Assembly (NCBI GenBank): GCA_910587005.1
Contig: CAJULB010000005.1
Location: 3,678-67,677 of the forward strand
Length of the DNA stretch: 64,000 bases
Direction of reading: 5' to 3'
Source of the DNA: an uncultured Christensenellaceae bacterium
GTDB lineage: Bacteria; Bacillota; Clostridia; Christensenellales; Borkfalkiaceae
Shown: positions 8,433 to 16,687 of the stretch, in pieces
Numbering within the stretch: position 1 is the first letter of the stretch
Layout: every line of letters begins with the position of its first letter
The notes under the pieces: generated by a model
The model's input: the letters and a program-made list of their open reading frames with translations, nothing else
What the model was told of the DNA's origin: nothing
The model's database searches: none
Program-made: the position numbers and the translations under genes

Positions 8433-8852
8433 ATGCAAAAGGTTAAATCAAGCGTTAAAAAAGCGGTTTTATGCGCGGGAATGCTATTGTTGACGCTAAT
8501 TCTGTGCATCGGTTTTTCGGGGTGCGCGGTAAACGTTTCCGGTAAAACGTTCGTATACGAAAAATACGAAGTTAAGTACGACGATTCCGTAAGCGAGGAC
8601 GCGCAGAAATTATACGAAGCGACTTTGGTGGCGGCGAAAAAGGTTTGGGAGCTAAACAAATTTACGTTCGGCGAGGACGGTAAAGTGACGGGTACGGCGT
8701 TAGGCAGTTATACGCAGGACGGTAGCAAGCTTACTGTAAGCATGGGCGATACCGTGTTGCGCGAGTTCACCGTTTCGGGCAAAAAGCTGAAAGAAAACGT
8801 TTCCGCACCCGACGGCATAACCGTAACGGTTATCTATTGTATTCAGGAATAA
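8433..8852 (+). CDS. Small predicted lipoprotein
   Basis: 139 aa. A basic N-terminus and a hydrophobic stretch (AVLCAGMLLLTLILCIGF) end in the lipobox FSGC, so the mature protein should be lipid-anchored on the outer face of the membrane. The remainder alternates beta-prone segments (KTFVYEKYEVKYD, KFTFGEDGKVTGTALGSY, KLTVSMGDTVLREFTVSGKKL) and resembles small extracellular lipocalin-like or DUF-type lipoproteins of Clostridia. Function unknown. GAGGAG ribosome site; forms a pair with the membrane protein 20 nt downstream. Confidence 0.75.
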   Translation: MQKVKSSVKKAVLCAGMLLLTLILCIGFSGCAVNVSGKTFVYEKYEVKYDDSVSEDAQKLYEATLVAAKKVWELNKFTFGEDGKVTGTALGSYTQDGSKLTVSMGDTVLREFTVSGKKLKENVSAPDGITVTVIYCIQE

Positions 8853-8872
8853 TTTAAAGGAGAATATATTTT

Positions 8873-9367
8873 ATGGCAAAGAAAAAATTCAAGCTGGATT
8901 TGGGCAAAATTTTAACGCTTGCCGCAATGGTTTTGGCGCTGGTCGCATTCTTTATGATGTTTGCGCCCGCGGTTGAAGACAAGCTTACAACCACGTATTC
9001 AGGCGCGCAGGTTGCTTTCGGATACAGTAAAAATTCTACTAAAATACTTGTATTTTCCGCGTATTTTATTCCTTATCTGCTTTTAATTATAGGGCTTGTA
9101 TTCAGCGTGCTTGCGGTTTTGGGCATACTTCCCAAATTTTCAAAGTTCGTTTCCGCGGGTTGCTATATCGCGGCGGGCGTTTTGCTGTTCCTTGCCGTTC
9201 AGATGGCTACGCCTTCCGTAACCGACAAGCTCGGCGATAACATTAAAAACGAAACTATCAAAAATTTCAGAAGTTCTCTCACGCTTTCCTACGGCGCGAT
9301 TGTTTCGGGAATATTCGGGCTTTTAGCGGGAATTGCCGCGGCTATGCCCGTATTCTTAAAAAAATAA
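8873..9367 (+). CDS. Four-helix membrane protein of unknown function
   Basis: 164 aa with a short Lys-rich N-terminus and four hydrophobic segments at about residues 12-32, 60-85, 93-112 and 135-160. A non-membrane loop follows helix 1. AAAGGAG ribosome site, an operon with the preceding lipoprotein, and a terminator at 9390-9430. No motif allows a functional call. Confidence 0.7.
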   Translation: MAKKKFKLDLGKILTLAAMVLALVAFFMMFAPAVEDKLTTTYSGAQVAFGYSKNSTKILVFSAYFIPYLLLIIGLVFSVLAVLGILPKFSKFVSAGCYIAAGVLLFLAVQMATPSVTDKLGDNIKNETIKNFRSSLTLSYGAIVSGIFGLLAGIAAAMPVFLKK

Positions 9368-9389
9368 AACTTTAACTCCATTTGTTTTT

Positions 9390-9430
9390 TGCTCCGTCTG
9401 CGTGCTTCATCCCGTGGGCGGAGCTTTTTT
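9390..9430 (+). terminator. Intrinsic terminator
   Basis: Stem GCTCCG / CGGAGC, 22-nt interior, six T. Confidence 0.8.
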
Positions 9431-9482
9431 GTACTTAAAGTTTAATTTGCAACAAAATTCGTAAAATTTTTTCATTATCGTA

Positions 9483-9511
9483 TTGATTTTTCACAGCCGA
9501 TGTTTTATAAT
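9483..9511 (+). promoter_or_regulatory. Sigma-A promoter of pfp
   Basis: TTGATT (9483-9488), 17-nt spacer, consensus TATAAT (9506-9511), about 85 nt before the pfp start. Confidence 0.8.
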
Positions 9512-9595
9512 AAAAAGCGGTTTTGCAGGCGTGTTTTTTTGTACCTGTATATACAAATTTTAATCATTTCGTAAAATATCAGGGGGAATTTCACT

Positions 9596-10834
9596 ATGAA
9601 AAACGTAATTGTCGGACAATCGGGCGGGCCTACGTCCGTAATTAATTCTTCGCTTCTCGGCGTGTATAAAACCGCAAAGGACAGAGGTGCGGACAAGGTT
9701 TACGGAATGGTTCACGGCATAAAAGGACTGCTGGATAGGGATGTTGTAGATTTATCTACGCGCATTAAAAACGATTTGGATATGGACTTGTTAAAGAGAA
9801 CTCCGTCCTCGTTCCTCGGCTCGTGCCGATATAAACTGCCCGATATTCATGGCAACGAAAAAACATACGATAAAATTTTCGCAATTTTAAAAGAGCTGGA
9901 TATTTACGCGTTTTTCTATATAGGCGGCAACGATTCTATGGACACGATTATGCGACTTACCGACTACGGCGCTAAAATCAAAAGCCCTATCCGCTTTATA
10001 GGCGTTCCCAAAACAATAGATAACGATTTGGCTATCACCGACCACACGCCCGGCTTCGGCAGCGCCGCCAAATATATTGCGGCAACCACAAAGGAAATTA
10101 TCCGCGACGGGCTTGTATACGATTATCCCGTAGTTTCCGTTATCGAGGTAATGGGCAGAAACGCGGGCTGGCTTACCGCGGCGACCGCGCTTGCAAAGGG
10201 CGAGGACTGCGAGGGGGTTGACCTTATTTATCTGCCCGAGGTTACGTTTGACGTGGATAAATTCGTCAAGGACGTCGGCAAGCTTTTAAAGGAAGAGCGC
10301 TCGGTGGTTATTGCCGTTTCCGAGGGCGTGAAAGTCGCCGACGGAAGATACGTCTGCGAGCTGAGCGACCACGTCGATTACGTTGACGCGTTCGGACATA
10401 AACAGTTGGCGGGCACCGCAAGATTTTTAGCGGGAAAAATCGCGGAAAAGTACGGCGTTAAGACAAGGGCTATCGAGCTTTCGTCCTTACAGCGCTGTGC
10501 GGCGCACATTCAGGCGCGTATCGACGTGACCGAAGCGTTCAACTGCGGCGGCGCGGGCGTAAAAGCCGCGTTCGAGGGCAAGAACGGGCAGGTTATCACA
10601 TTAAAACGCGTTTCCGAAGACCCGTATATGTGTATAACCGAGGAGGCGGACGTTCACCTTATAGCCAACGTGGAAAAGAAGGTTCCGCGCGAATGGATAA
10701 ACGACGAGGGCGCCAACGTAAAGCCCGAGCTTGTCCATTACATAATGCCGCTTATACAGGCGGAAATTACGCCGCTTTGGATAAACGGTTTGCCCCGCCA
10801 TATACGTTTGCATACTAAGTCTACTATAAAGTAA
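9596..10834 (+). CDS. pfp: Pyrophosphate-dependent 6-phosphofructokinase
   Basis: 412-aa phosphofructokinase that phosphorylates fructose 6-phosphate in glycolysis. The phosphate-binding GQSGGPTSVIN start, GGNDSMDT and PKTIDNDL are visible. The Lys in PKTIDNDL and the Asp in GGNDS are the residues that mark pyrophosphate rather than ATP use in this family (ATP enzymes have GGDGS and PGTIDND), so a reversible PPi-dependent enzyme is inferred. VMGRNAGWL and the substrate-binding RxxELSSLQR region are also present. Single-gene unit with its own promoter and terminator; ribosome site AGGGGG. Confidence 0.92.
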   Translation: MKNVIVGQSGGPTSVINSSLLGVYKTAKDRGADKVYGMVHGIKGLLDRDVVDLSTRIKNDLDMDLLKRTPSSFLGSCRYKLPDIHGNEKTYDKIFAILKELDIYAFFYIGGNDSMDTIMRLTDYGAKIKSPIRFIGVPKTIDNDLAITDHTPGFGSAAKYIAATTKEIIRDGLVYDYPVVSVIEVMGRNAGWLTAATALAKGEDCEGVDLIYLPEVTFDVDKFVKDVGKLLKEERSVVIAVSEGVKVADGRYVCELSDHVDYVDAFGHKQLAGTARFLAGKIAEKYGVKTRAIELSSLQRCAAHIQARIDVTEAFNCGGAGVKAAFEGKNGQVITLKRVSEDPYMCITEEADVHLIANVEKKVPREWINDEGANVKPELVHYIMPLIQAEITPLWINGLPRHIRLHTKSTIK

Positions 10835-10857
10835 ACCTTATATAAACGTCGTATATT

Positions 10858-10888
10858 AACCCGCCGCGGTGACGCGGCGGTTATTTTT
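10858..10888 (+). terminator. Intrinsic terminator of pfp
   Basis: Stem AACCCGCCGC / GCGGCGGTT-type GC-rich hairpin (CCGCCGCG / CGCGGCGG) followed by TTATTTTTT. Confidence 0.9.
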
Positions 10889-11129
10889 TGTTCCTGACGC
10901 GGTTTGAAATCGCCTCGTGCCGTTCGAGCACCGAAGCCATAACGTTCGGGTATGTAGTTTGCGGTTCGTTAGCAACCGTCGGTTTTGCCGAGGCGAATTG
11001 CGTTGTGTCAGCCGATTGTTCGTTAAAACTGTTTTCCGCGCCCGCGTTTGCCTCCGGTTGTCTGGGGGCGGGTTTTGCCGAAAGGCTGTTTAAAGCGTTA
11101 AGTAAATTCAAAAGAGCGAATTTTTCCAA
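10881..11129 (-). CDS. Small hypothetical protein, 82 aa, TTG start
   Basis: Minus-strand frame convergent with pfp. The TTG start at 11129 has AAAGGA at good spacing. The N-terminus MEKFALLNLLNALNSLS is an amphipathic helix; the middle is low-complexity, rich in Ala/Pro/Gln/Thr, and the C-terminus (VLERHEAISNRVRNKK) is basic. Its stop overlaps the T-run of the pfp terminator. No family recognised; an alternative frame on the plus strand looks like a shadow. Real coding is likely but not certain. Confidence 0.5.
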   Translation of the reverse strand: MEKFALLNLLNALNSLSAKPAPRQPEANAGAENSFNEQSADTTQFASAKPTVANEPQTTYPNVMASVLERHEAISNRVRNKK

Positions 11130-11178
11130 GATTTATTTTCCTTTTTTGCTGTTTTTTTTAAAATCGAGCAATTTTTTA

Positions 11179-11207
11179 TTGATTAAAAATTGTATTTGGT
11201 GTATAAT
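11179..11207 (+). promoter_or_regulatory. Sigma-A promoter of the large lipoprotein gene
   Basis: TTGATT (11179-11184), 17-nt spacer, TATAAT (11202-11207), about 50 nt upstream of the 11259 start. Confidence 0.8.
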
Positions 11208-11258
11208 CACTAATGCTTGAATTATATTCCAAAGCTATATCCTTTACGGAGTTTTTAT

Positions 11259-13613
11259 ATGAAAAAGCGTTTCACTAAAATTATATGCGTTATCGTCGGC
11301 TTAATTGCCGCTTTGGGTATCACGCTCACTGCGGGTTGCAGCGGATATTTCACCAAAAAACCGCTTGCGGAAGACAGCGGCGCTAACGTTACCTCCAACG
11401 GCGGATTTGCCGTTGAAACCGACGGTTACGTTTACTTTATAAACGGCGTTCAGAGCAATACCGCCGACAATACCTTCGGCGAGCCCGTAAAGGGAGCTAT
11501 TTACCGCCTGTCGAAAACCGACCTTGCGGCGCACAACTATTCCAACGCGGACTGCGTTGTTCCCCTTGTTGCGTATACCGCCGATTACGATGCGGGTATA
11601 TTCATTTACGGCGGATACATCTATTATGCAACGCCTTCAAACGATAAAAGCGCAACGGGACAGGTTCAGAACGATAAGCTTGAAATAAGACGCACCAGCC
11701 TTGACGGAAGCAAAACCACGCGCACCTCTTTCGCGCAGTTTTCTTCAACTTCTATAAAGCACAGATTTGTCGAAGTGGACGGTACGGTGTACCTTATGTA
11801 CGTTGCCACGGGCGAAACGCTTTTCGACGAGGGCAAGGATAACGGCGTAACAAATCTTCATTCAGTAAAAATAGACAAAGACGGTACGGCGACCGATACC
11901 GTGCTGGCATACAACGTTGACGCGGTTGTTTTCGATAAAACCGACAAAACCAACCCCCGCGCGTTCTATACAATGAAGGTTAAAAACTATTCCACCGATG
12001 CAGATTACAGCTACAATCAGGTTTATACCGTAACTGCCGACGCAACGGAGGATAAGTTTGCAACCGAGGAAAAGAAAGCCGCGCTTGAAGCGCAGGAAGG
12101 CTGGAACACTAACGGGGACGAGGGAGCGGTTGACCGCTATATCAACTGCGGCGACCTTGTTTTCGACGGAATCGGCAAGGCGGACGTTGTTGCGGCAGGC
12201 AATTCGGCAACCCCTTTCAACTATAAGAGCGACGGTTCGGAATACAACGACAGAAGACTTACCTATACGCTTTCTTCCTATCAGGGCGGAACGCTGTTCT
12301 ATACAAGGACGACCGCGCTTCCGACATCAAGCTCTATTGCGTCGCTTTTCGGCGTTAAGGACACCGAAGTTGTTGCGGACGGTTGGAATCCCGTTAAAAA
12401 CAACGCGGCTGACGAGGACTGTATAATTATCGACGGGTCCAACGCGGAGAAATACACCTATCTGTTCGGCGCGGATAAAAATCTTGAAAAAGTCGTTATA
12501 ACCGAAAGCGACGGCGGAATTTACGTCAATAAGGTAGAGGGCGGCAAAATGCAGACTGCTGACGAAAAAGGCTCTGCAAACTATTATCCCATAGTCAAGA
12601 GCGGCGATTGCACCGTGCTGTTTACCGAAAGCAGTTATTTATACTATTCCGTGGGCGGAGGAAGCGGTTACTCGTTCTGGCGCGTAAACTACAACGGCGC
12701 GTACAACGATTACGGTCTTATGCCGATTGAGGACGAGTATAACGATTACAGACCTGTACAGCTTCTCAATATATCGGGCGTTTCCGACTGGTACAAGCCT
12801 GAAATTGTTAACGGAACGCACATCTTCTTTGCAAGCAATATTGACAGCGATTTTACAACCGTAAACTATATTATGGCTTTCGATTTGCGCTCGCGCAAGG
12901 ACAGCTCCGCAATGATGGATAACGCGGCGCTCCACGCGCTTAAAAAGCAGTTTGAAGGCATAACGGAAATTATAGACGATTTCGGCGATACCGACAAATA
13001 CGATACAAAAACTTATGCAAATATAACGGGCGCTATTAAATACGCTTATTATTCGGGCGAGAGCGCCGACGTTTACCTTAAAAAGCTTGCGGAAGAATGT
13101 AATGCGGCGGCGCTTAAAGCGGACGAAGATGCAGACCCTGTATATTCCGAAGAAACGCTTAAAAAATACGCCGAGTACTTCGCTCCCGCAGAGGGCAACG
13201 AGTGGGAAGATTACACCGATAAGCTTACCGTAAACGGCGGGGAAGTTTATTCCAACAGACGCGAATATTACTTCTCGTACGTGGGTGTTATGGCTGAAAG
13301 CGACGTTGAGGACTATATAGGCTCGCTCAGGACCACAAACCTTAACTCCATGCCCGAAAAAGAGAGCTGGTATAACGGACTTAAAACTGTTGAAAAGGTA
13401 TTCTTTATAATAGGAATGTGCCTTATCGGTCTGGGAGTTATAGCGGCGGTAGTTGTTCCCGTAACGCTTGTGCTTGTTAAAAAGCGCCGCGGAAATCTGC
13501 CTTCGGCACGCAGAAAGAAGATAAAAGTCGATACCACGGACGACAAAAACATCGACGTTTACGCCGACGAAGACGGTGAAACGGTTGCGGAAGATAACGC
13601 GGAAGAAAAATAA
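11259..13613 (+). CDS. Large lipoprotein with C-terminal membrane anchor, function unknown
   Basis: 784 aa. The start at 11259 (ribosome site CGGAG) gives a signal sequence with lipobox LTAGC at about residue 27; a longer upstream frame has no ribosome site. The body of roughly 700 residues is extracellular, rich in Asp, Tyr and Asn, and repeats phrases such as 'DGYVYFIN', 'GGYIYYATP' and 'ESSYLYYSV', suggesting beta-propeller-like repeats as in DUF5050-type surface proteins. A transmembrane helix (about 714-741, FFIIGMCLIGLGVIAAVVVP) is followed by KKRRG and an acidic cytoplasmic tail. Possessing both a lipid anchor and a C-terminal helix is odd. No catalytic motif seen. Confidence 0.75.
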   Translation: MKKRFTKIICVIVGLIAALGITLTAGCSGYFTKKPLAEDSGANVTSNGGFAVETDGYVYFINGVQSNTADNTFGEPVKGAIYRLSKTDLAAHNYSNADCVVPLVAYTADYDAGIFIYGGYIYYATPSNDKSATGQVQNDKLEIRRTSLDGSKTTRTSFAQFSSTSIKHRFVEVDGTVYLMYVATGETLFDEGKDNGVTNLHSVKIDKDGTATDTVLAYNVDAVVFDKTDKTNPRAFYTMKVKNYSTDADYSYNQVYTVTADATEDKFATEEKKAALEAQEGWNTNGDEGAVDRYINCGDLVFDGIGKADVVAAGNSATPFNYKSDGSEYNDRRLTYTLSSYQGGTLFYTRTTALPTSSSIASLFGVKDTEVVADGWNPVKNNAADEDCIIIDGSNAEKYTYLFGADKNLEKVVITESDGGIYVNKVEGGKMQTADEKGSANYYPIVKSGDCTVLFTESSYLYYSVGGGSGYSFWRVNYNGAYNDYGLMPIEDEYNDYRPVQLLNISGVSDWYKPEIVNGTHIFFASNIDSDFTTVNYIMAFDLRSRKDSSAMMDNAALHALKKQFEGITEIIDDFGDTDKYDTKTYANITGAIKYAYYSGESADVYLKKLAEECNAAALKADEDADPVYSEETLKKYAEYFAPAEGNEWEDYTDKLTVNGGEVYSNRREYYFSYVGVMAESDVEDYIGSLRTTNLNSMPEKESWYNGLKTVEKVFFIIGMCLIGLGVIAAVVVPVTLVLVKKRRGNLPSARRKKIKVDTTDDKNIDVYADEDGETVAEDNAEEK

Positions 13614-13629
13614 AAAACACAAAAATCAA

Positions 13630-13656
13630 AGCCTCCGAATAATCGGGGGCTTTTTT
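13630..13656 (+). terminator. Intrinsic terminator
   Basis: Stem AGCCTCCG / CGGGGGCT with six T. Confidence 0.9.
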
Positions 13657-13745
13657 GCGCATTTATATTAAAGGCGGTACAAAGCATACCGCAAAATACG
13701 ACGAAAATTTTTTTAAAAATCACGCTTTAAACCGCAGTAAAACAG

Positions 13746-13774
13746 TTTACAAACGAAATAAATATTAATATAAT
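13746..13774 (+). promoter_or_regulatory. Sigma-A promoter of the Zn-ribbon gene
   Basis: TTTACA (13746-13751), 17-nt spacer, TATAAT (13769-13774). The ~85-nt leader that follows contains a GCATATGC palindrome. Confidence 0.75.
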
Positions 13775-13862
13775 GTTACCACAAAAAAGCAATATATATC
13801 TGTCGCGGCATATGCTATATGGGCGGCAGCCTTAAAACGATTTTTCACGGAGATAACTTTAT

Positions 13863-14366
13863 ATGGTCAAATACGTTAAATGTCCGCGTTGCGAGCTTAA
13901 CTATATCGACTCTGAAAAGCAGGAGTACTGCGACGTATGCATTGCGGAAATTAAGGGTAGCAGATTACAGTTTGCCGACCTTGAGGACGAAGATTTCGAA
14001 GAGCTGAATGCGGAAGCGGAGCAGGAGGAAGAGCTTTGCCCCGTATGCGGAGTTAACCGCGTTCGCCTCGGCGAAAAGCTGTGCGATGCTTGCAAGCTTA
14101 AACAGGAATATCAGGACGAGGAAGAAGTCGATATCGAGCAGGACGAGGAATGGAAGAATTATCTTGAAGACGACGACGGCGATTTGACGGTTGACGACGA
14201 GGCTTTGCAGGAAGAAATCGACGAGGAATTTGCCGACGATGAAATGGAAGAAGAGGAAGAGGATGATTTCTTTGACGGTGAGGACGTTGATTCCTTGTCA
14301 GATTTGGAGGACGAGGAATACGACGACGATGATGACGATGATGACGACGATGACGACGACTTTTAA
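13863..14366 (+). CDS. Twin zinc-ribbon protein with poly-acidic tail
   Basis: 167 aa. Two treble-clef/ribbon-like cysteine modules are seen: CPRC..CDVC (residues ~7-28) and CPVC..CDAC (~59-79), eight Cys arranged as two zinc sites. From residue ~85 the protein is overwhelmingly Asp/Glu and ends in a run of Asp followed by Phe. Such proteins may bind RNA polymerase or basic partners (histone-like mimicry), but this is inference. Its promoter, CGGAG ribosome site and terminator make the gene convincing. Confidence 0.75.
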   Translation: MVKYVKCPRCELNYIDSEKQEYCDVCIAEIKGSRLQFADLEDEDFEELNAEAEQEEELCPVCGVNRVRLGEKLCDACKLKQEYQDEEEVDIEQDEEWKNYLEDDDGDLTVDDEALQEEIDEEFADDEMEEEEEDDFFDGEDVDSLSDLEDEEYDDDDDDDDDDDDDF

Positions 14367-14384
14367 TTAAATATCAACATAATA

Positions 14385-14425
14385 GCGCCCCGCAAGGCTG
14401 AATTCAGCCTTGCGGGGCGCCTTTG
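14385..14425 (+). terminator. Terminator formed by a perfect 36-bp palindrome
   Basis: Positions 14385-14420 are an exact palindrome (arm GCGCCCCGCAAGGCTGAA) with no loop bases, followed by CTTTGTTTG. It most probably ends transcription of the Zn-ribbon gene and can work in both directions. Confidence 0.75.
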
Positions 14426-14479
14426 TTTGTGCTATGCTAAGGTTGCAGTGCAGTTGAAACGCGCCGTACTGATGTTGAA

Positions 14480-14665
14480 ATGTGTCATGCTGAGCCTTGC
14501 GGTGCGGTGAAACGTGTCATGCTGAGCCTTGGCGAAGCATCTGATAGTGGTTTACAACGTAGGTTAAAGCGGTGCGTATGACAAACAGATTCTGACGCGA
14601 TTGACGCTATGCGTAACAATCGCTATTCCGTCGCTCCGCTCCTTACGCTTGCGTTCAGAATGACA
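14480..14665 (-). repeat. Dispersed repeat family A, copy 2
   Basis: Two tandem 'GTCATGCTGAGCCTT' fragments followed by an inverted full copy of the 1990-2160 element, including the identical 27-nt hairpin at 14597-14623 and a TTCAGAATGACA end. The 14426-14754 gap contains nothing else I can name. Confidence 0.8.
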
Positions 14666-14754
14666 GTATCCCAAACGCTCGGATACGGTAAACACGGCGC
14701 AATAACGGCGGTAAATTTTTGCATAATTTTGGTAAAAAAGGCAAAAATATTAAT

Positions 14755-15015
14755 ATGATAAAGTCAGGAATAACAATAAATTCTATAAAACAGACCATAA
14801 ACTCGCTTAGCGGAAAGGCCGTAACGGTAAAACTCAATTTGGGCAGAAACAAGTTTGTCACTTTCCCTGCGGTGGTTAACGGCGTTTACCCCTCGCTTTT
14901 CACGGTAAGTCCGTTTGATAAAAGCTTTCTCGGCAAAACCGCGTATTCCTATTCGGAAATTTTATGCGGCAGAGTAAGAATTCACGAAAAACAAAAAACT
15001 GCAAAGCCCGAATAG
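14755..15015 (+). CDS. veg: Veg family protein
   Basis: 86 aa. SIKQTINSLSGKAVTVKLNLGR, the FPAVVNGVYPSLFTVSPFD middle and the SYSEILCGRVRI end match the Veg (DUF1021) family, small Sm/SH3-like proteins linked in Bacillus to biofilm formation and expressed during growth and germination. The position just upstream of sipL and ispE agrees with the veg..ispE order of Bacillus. An in-frame ATG at 14719 would add 12 residues with no family similarity; neither start has a strong ribosome site. Confidence 0.88.
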   Translation: MIKSGITINSIKQTINSLSGKAVTVKLNLGRNKFVTFPAVVNGVYPSLFTVSPFDKSFLGKTAYSYSEILCGRVRIHEKQKTAKPE

Positions 15016-15094
15016 TTTTCGGTCGAAATTTTGTAATAATGCGGAAGGGCGCGGCATAATATAGCCTTGTAACGGTATTACGTGGAGGCTTGAT

Positions 15095-16567
15095 ATGTCT
15101 ATAAATTCTCAGTTTCAAACGGGAAATTTTACGCGCAGAGTGGCTGTGCTTAAATCCCAGTCAATGGTGGAAATTAAATTCGCGGGGCAGGATATGGGCG
15201 AAGTTGCCGCCGTGTGCCCGCAGATTTCGTTAAATTCATGCGAGGTATCTTCCGGCAGAGTTAACTACGGCGGCAGACTTATCGCAACAGTTGTTTATAC
15301 GGACGCGGATGGCAAGCTTTGCCGAGTGCAGAAGGGCGCGGAGTTTTCTCATTACGCCGACGACGACTGCCTTGCCCCCGCCCAGCGCGGCGACTGCCGT
15401 TTGACGTGCGAACGCTATCAGGTCAAGCGCGAAGGCTCTACCTTTGTTGTTGCGGTGGTTGTCGGCGCGGAGATTAGCGTGTACGATAGTGCGCAGAGAA
15501 GCTATGTTTCGGCTATCGACGGCGCGGTATGCCGTACCGAAAGCGCAAAACTGTATTCAATGGTCAATTTTTCGGGCGAAAGCGACGTTGAGGACGATTT
15601 CGACTGCGTTGCTTCCGACGTTTTAATTCCCTCGGCTCAGGCGCTGGTGCTCGATTGCGGAGTGCGTTCGGGCGTGGTTGAAGTCAGCGGTGAAATTTTC
15701 CTTGCCCTGCTTGCCGTGCGCGACGGTTCACCCGTAAGTCTGGACAGAATTATCCCCTTTAAGTGCGAGCTTTCCTGCGACGAAGCTCTGCTTTCAAGGC
15801 GCGCCTGCTGCCGTGCGGAGGTCAAGTCCGTCAACGTCAACTGCAAAGTCAACGAGGAACGCGGAAAATGCGACGTTGAATTCAACGCAACGCTTGCGTT
15901 CAGCGGGCATTTCTTCGAGGAGGAAGAGGTTTCGGTTGTTTCCGACGCGTTCTGCGCCGACAGCGAGCTTTCGTTAACCTTCCTTGAAGAAAATACGCTT
16001 GTGGACACCGATTTCAAGGTATATTCCGAGCGCGTAAACGGTCCGTGCGCGGCTAAGGCGAAAATAGATTACACCTGTGCGTTTCTTGCGGCGGCGTTGC
16101 CCAACGCGGAGTATGAAAGAACGCCCGACGGTATAGAAGGCACGGTTACGGCAACGCTTTTGTACGAGCAGGGCGGAGAGGTTCACTCTACCGAGGTCAA
16201 TATGCCGTTTACCGTTACGCTTTCCGGGTTGTCGGCAAACTGTAAAACGGTGACGGTTGCCGTGTGCGGAATGAGTTTAAGACAGCGCGCCGAGGGCGAG
16301 TGCGAGGCTGAGGCGGTGCTGAAAATTGTTGCCGCCGACGGTGAACAGAGTACCGTTAAATACGTTACCGAAGCGGTTGAGGGCGAGGCGAAAAAGCCCT
16401 GCGACTGCGCCGTAAGCGTGTATATTCCCTCCGCGGGCGACGGGCTTTGGGAAACCGCCAAACGGCTTTCGGAAAGTCCCGAAAGCATAAAGCTTTCCAA
16501 CCCCGATTTGAATTTTCCGCTTACCGGTAACGAAAGAATTTTAATTTACCGTCCCAAACAAGGCTGA
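15095..16567 (+). CDS. sipL: SipL-like spore coat morphogenetic protein (SPOCS/DUF3794 repeats + LysM)
   Basis: 490 aa. Three SPOCS (DUF3794) modules can be traced: about 5-140, 150-290 and 310-430, each with the pattern 'GEV..sG.v.v.vlYtd.dG' (for example SGRVNYGGRLIATVVYTDADG, SGVVEVSGEIFLALLAV, DGIEGTVTATLLYEQGG). The C-terminal ~45 residues (AGDGLWETAKRLSESPESI..LTGNERILIYRP) are a LysM domain. This architecture is that of SipL, which in clostridia tethers SpoIVA and the coat basement layer to the forespore in the mother cell. GGAGG ribosome site. The veg-sipL-ispE neighbourhood supports the call. Confidence 0.9.
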   Translation: MSINSQFQTGNFTRRVAVLKSQSMVEIKFAGQDMGEVAAVCPQISLNSCEVSSGRVNYGGRLIATVVYTDADGKLCRVQKGAEFSHYADDDCLAPAQRGDCRLTCERYQVKREGSTFVVAVVVGAEISVYDSAQRSYVSAIDGAVCRTESAKLYSMVNFSGESDVEDDFDCVASDVLIPSAQALVLDCGVRSGVVEVSGEIFLALLAVRDGSPVSLDRIIPFKCELSCDEALLSRRACCRAEVKSVNVNCKVNEERGKCDVEFNATLAFSGHFFEEEEVSVVSDAFCADSELSLTFLEENTLVDTDFKVYSERVNGPCAAKAKIDYTCAFLAAALPNAEYERTPDGIEGTVTATLLYEQGGEVHSTEVNMPFTVTLSGLSANCKTVTVAVCGMSLRQRAEGECEAEAVLKIVAADGEQSTVKYVTEAVEGEAKKPCDCAVSVYIPSAGDGLWETAKRLSESPESIKLSNPDLNFPLTGNERILIYRPKQG

Positions 16568-16596
16568 TACGCAGTTTAAGCCATATAAACTGTCCG

Positions 16597-16637
16597 CCGC
16601 CCGCGAAAAACAACGTTTTTCGCGGGCGGATTTATAT
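16597..16637 (+). terminator. Intrinsic terminator of sipL
   Basis: 15-bp perfect stem CCGCCCGCGAAAAAC / GTTTTTCGCGGGCGG, 3-nt loop, tail ATTTATATTT. Confidence 0.85.
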
Positions 16638-16652
16638 TTGTTTACAAAATTA

Positions 16653-16681
16653 TTGAAAAGCCGTTTGTTGTGTGATATAAT
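16653..16681 (+). promoter_or_regulatory. Sigma-A promoter placing the start site at the ispE ATG
   Basis: TTGAAA (16653-16658), 17-nt spacer, TATAAT (16676-16681). The last base of the -10 is only 6 nt before the ispE ATG at 16688, so the transcript should begin at or next to the start codon. Confidence 0.75.
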
Positions 16682-16687
16682 CTCTAT

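Noticed and set aside
10888..11220. A plus-strand frame of 110 codons over the small minus-strand gene
   Set aside because: It has no ribosome site, begins inside the pfp terminator tail and has implausible composition, whereas the minus-strand frame has TTG with AAAGGA.
12639..13622. A 327-codon open frame on the minus strand
   Set aside because: It lies opposite the large lipoprotein gene in a shadow frame, has a Cys/Arg/Val-rich composition and no ribosome site.
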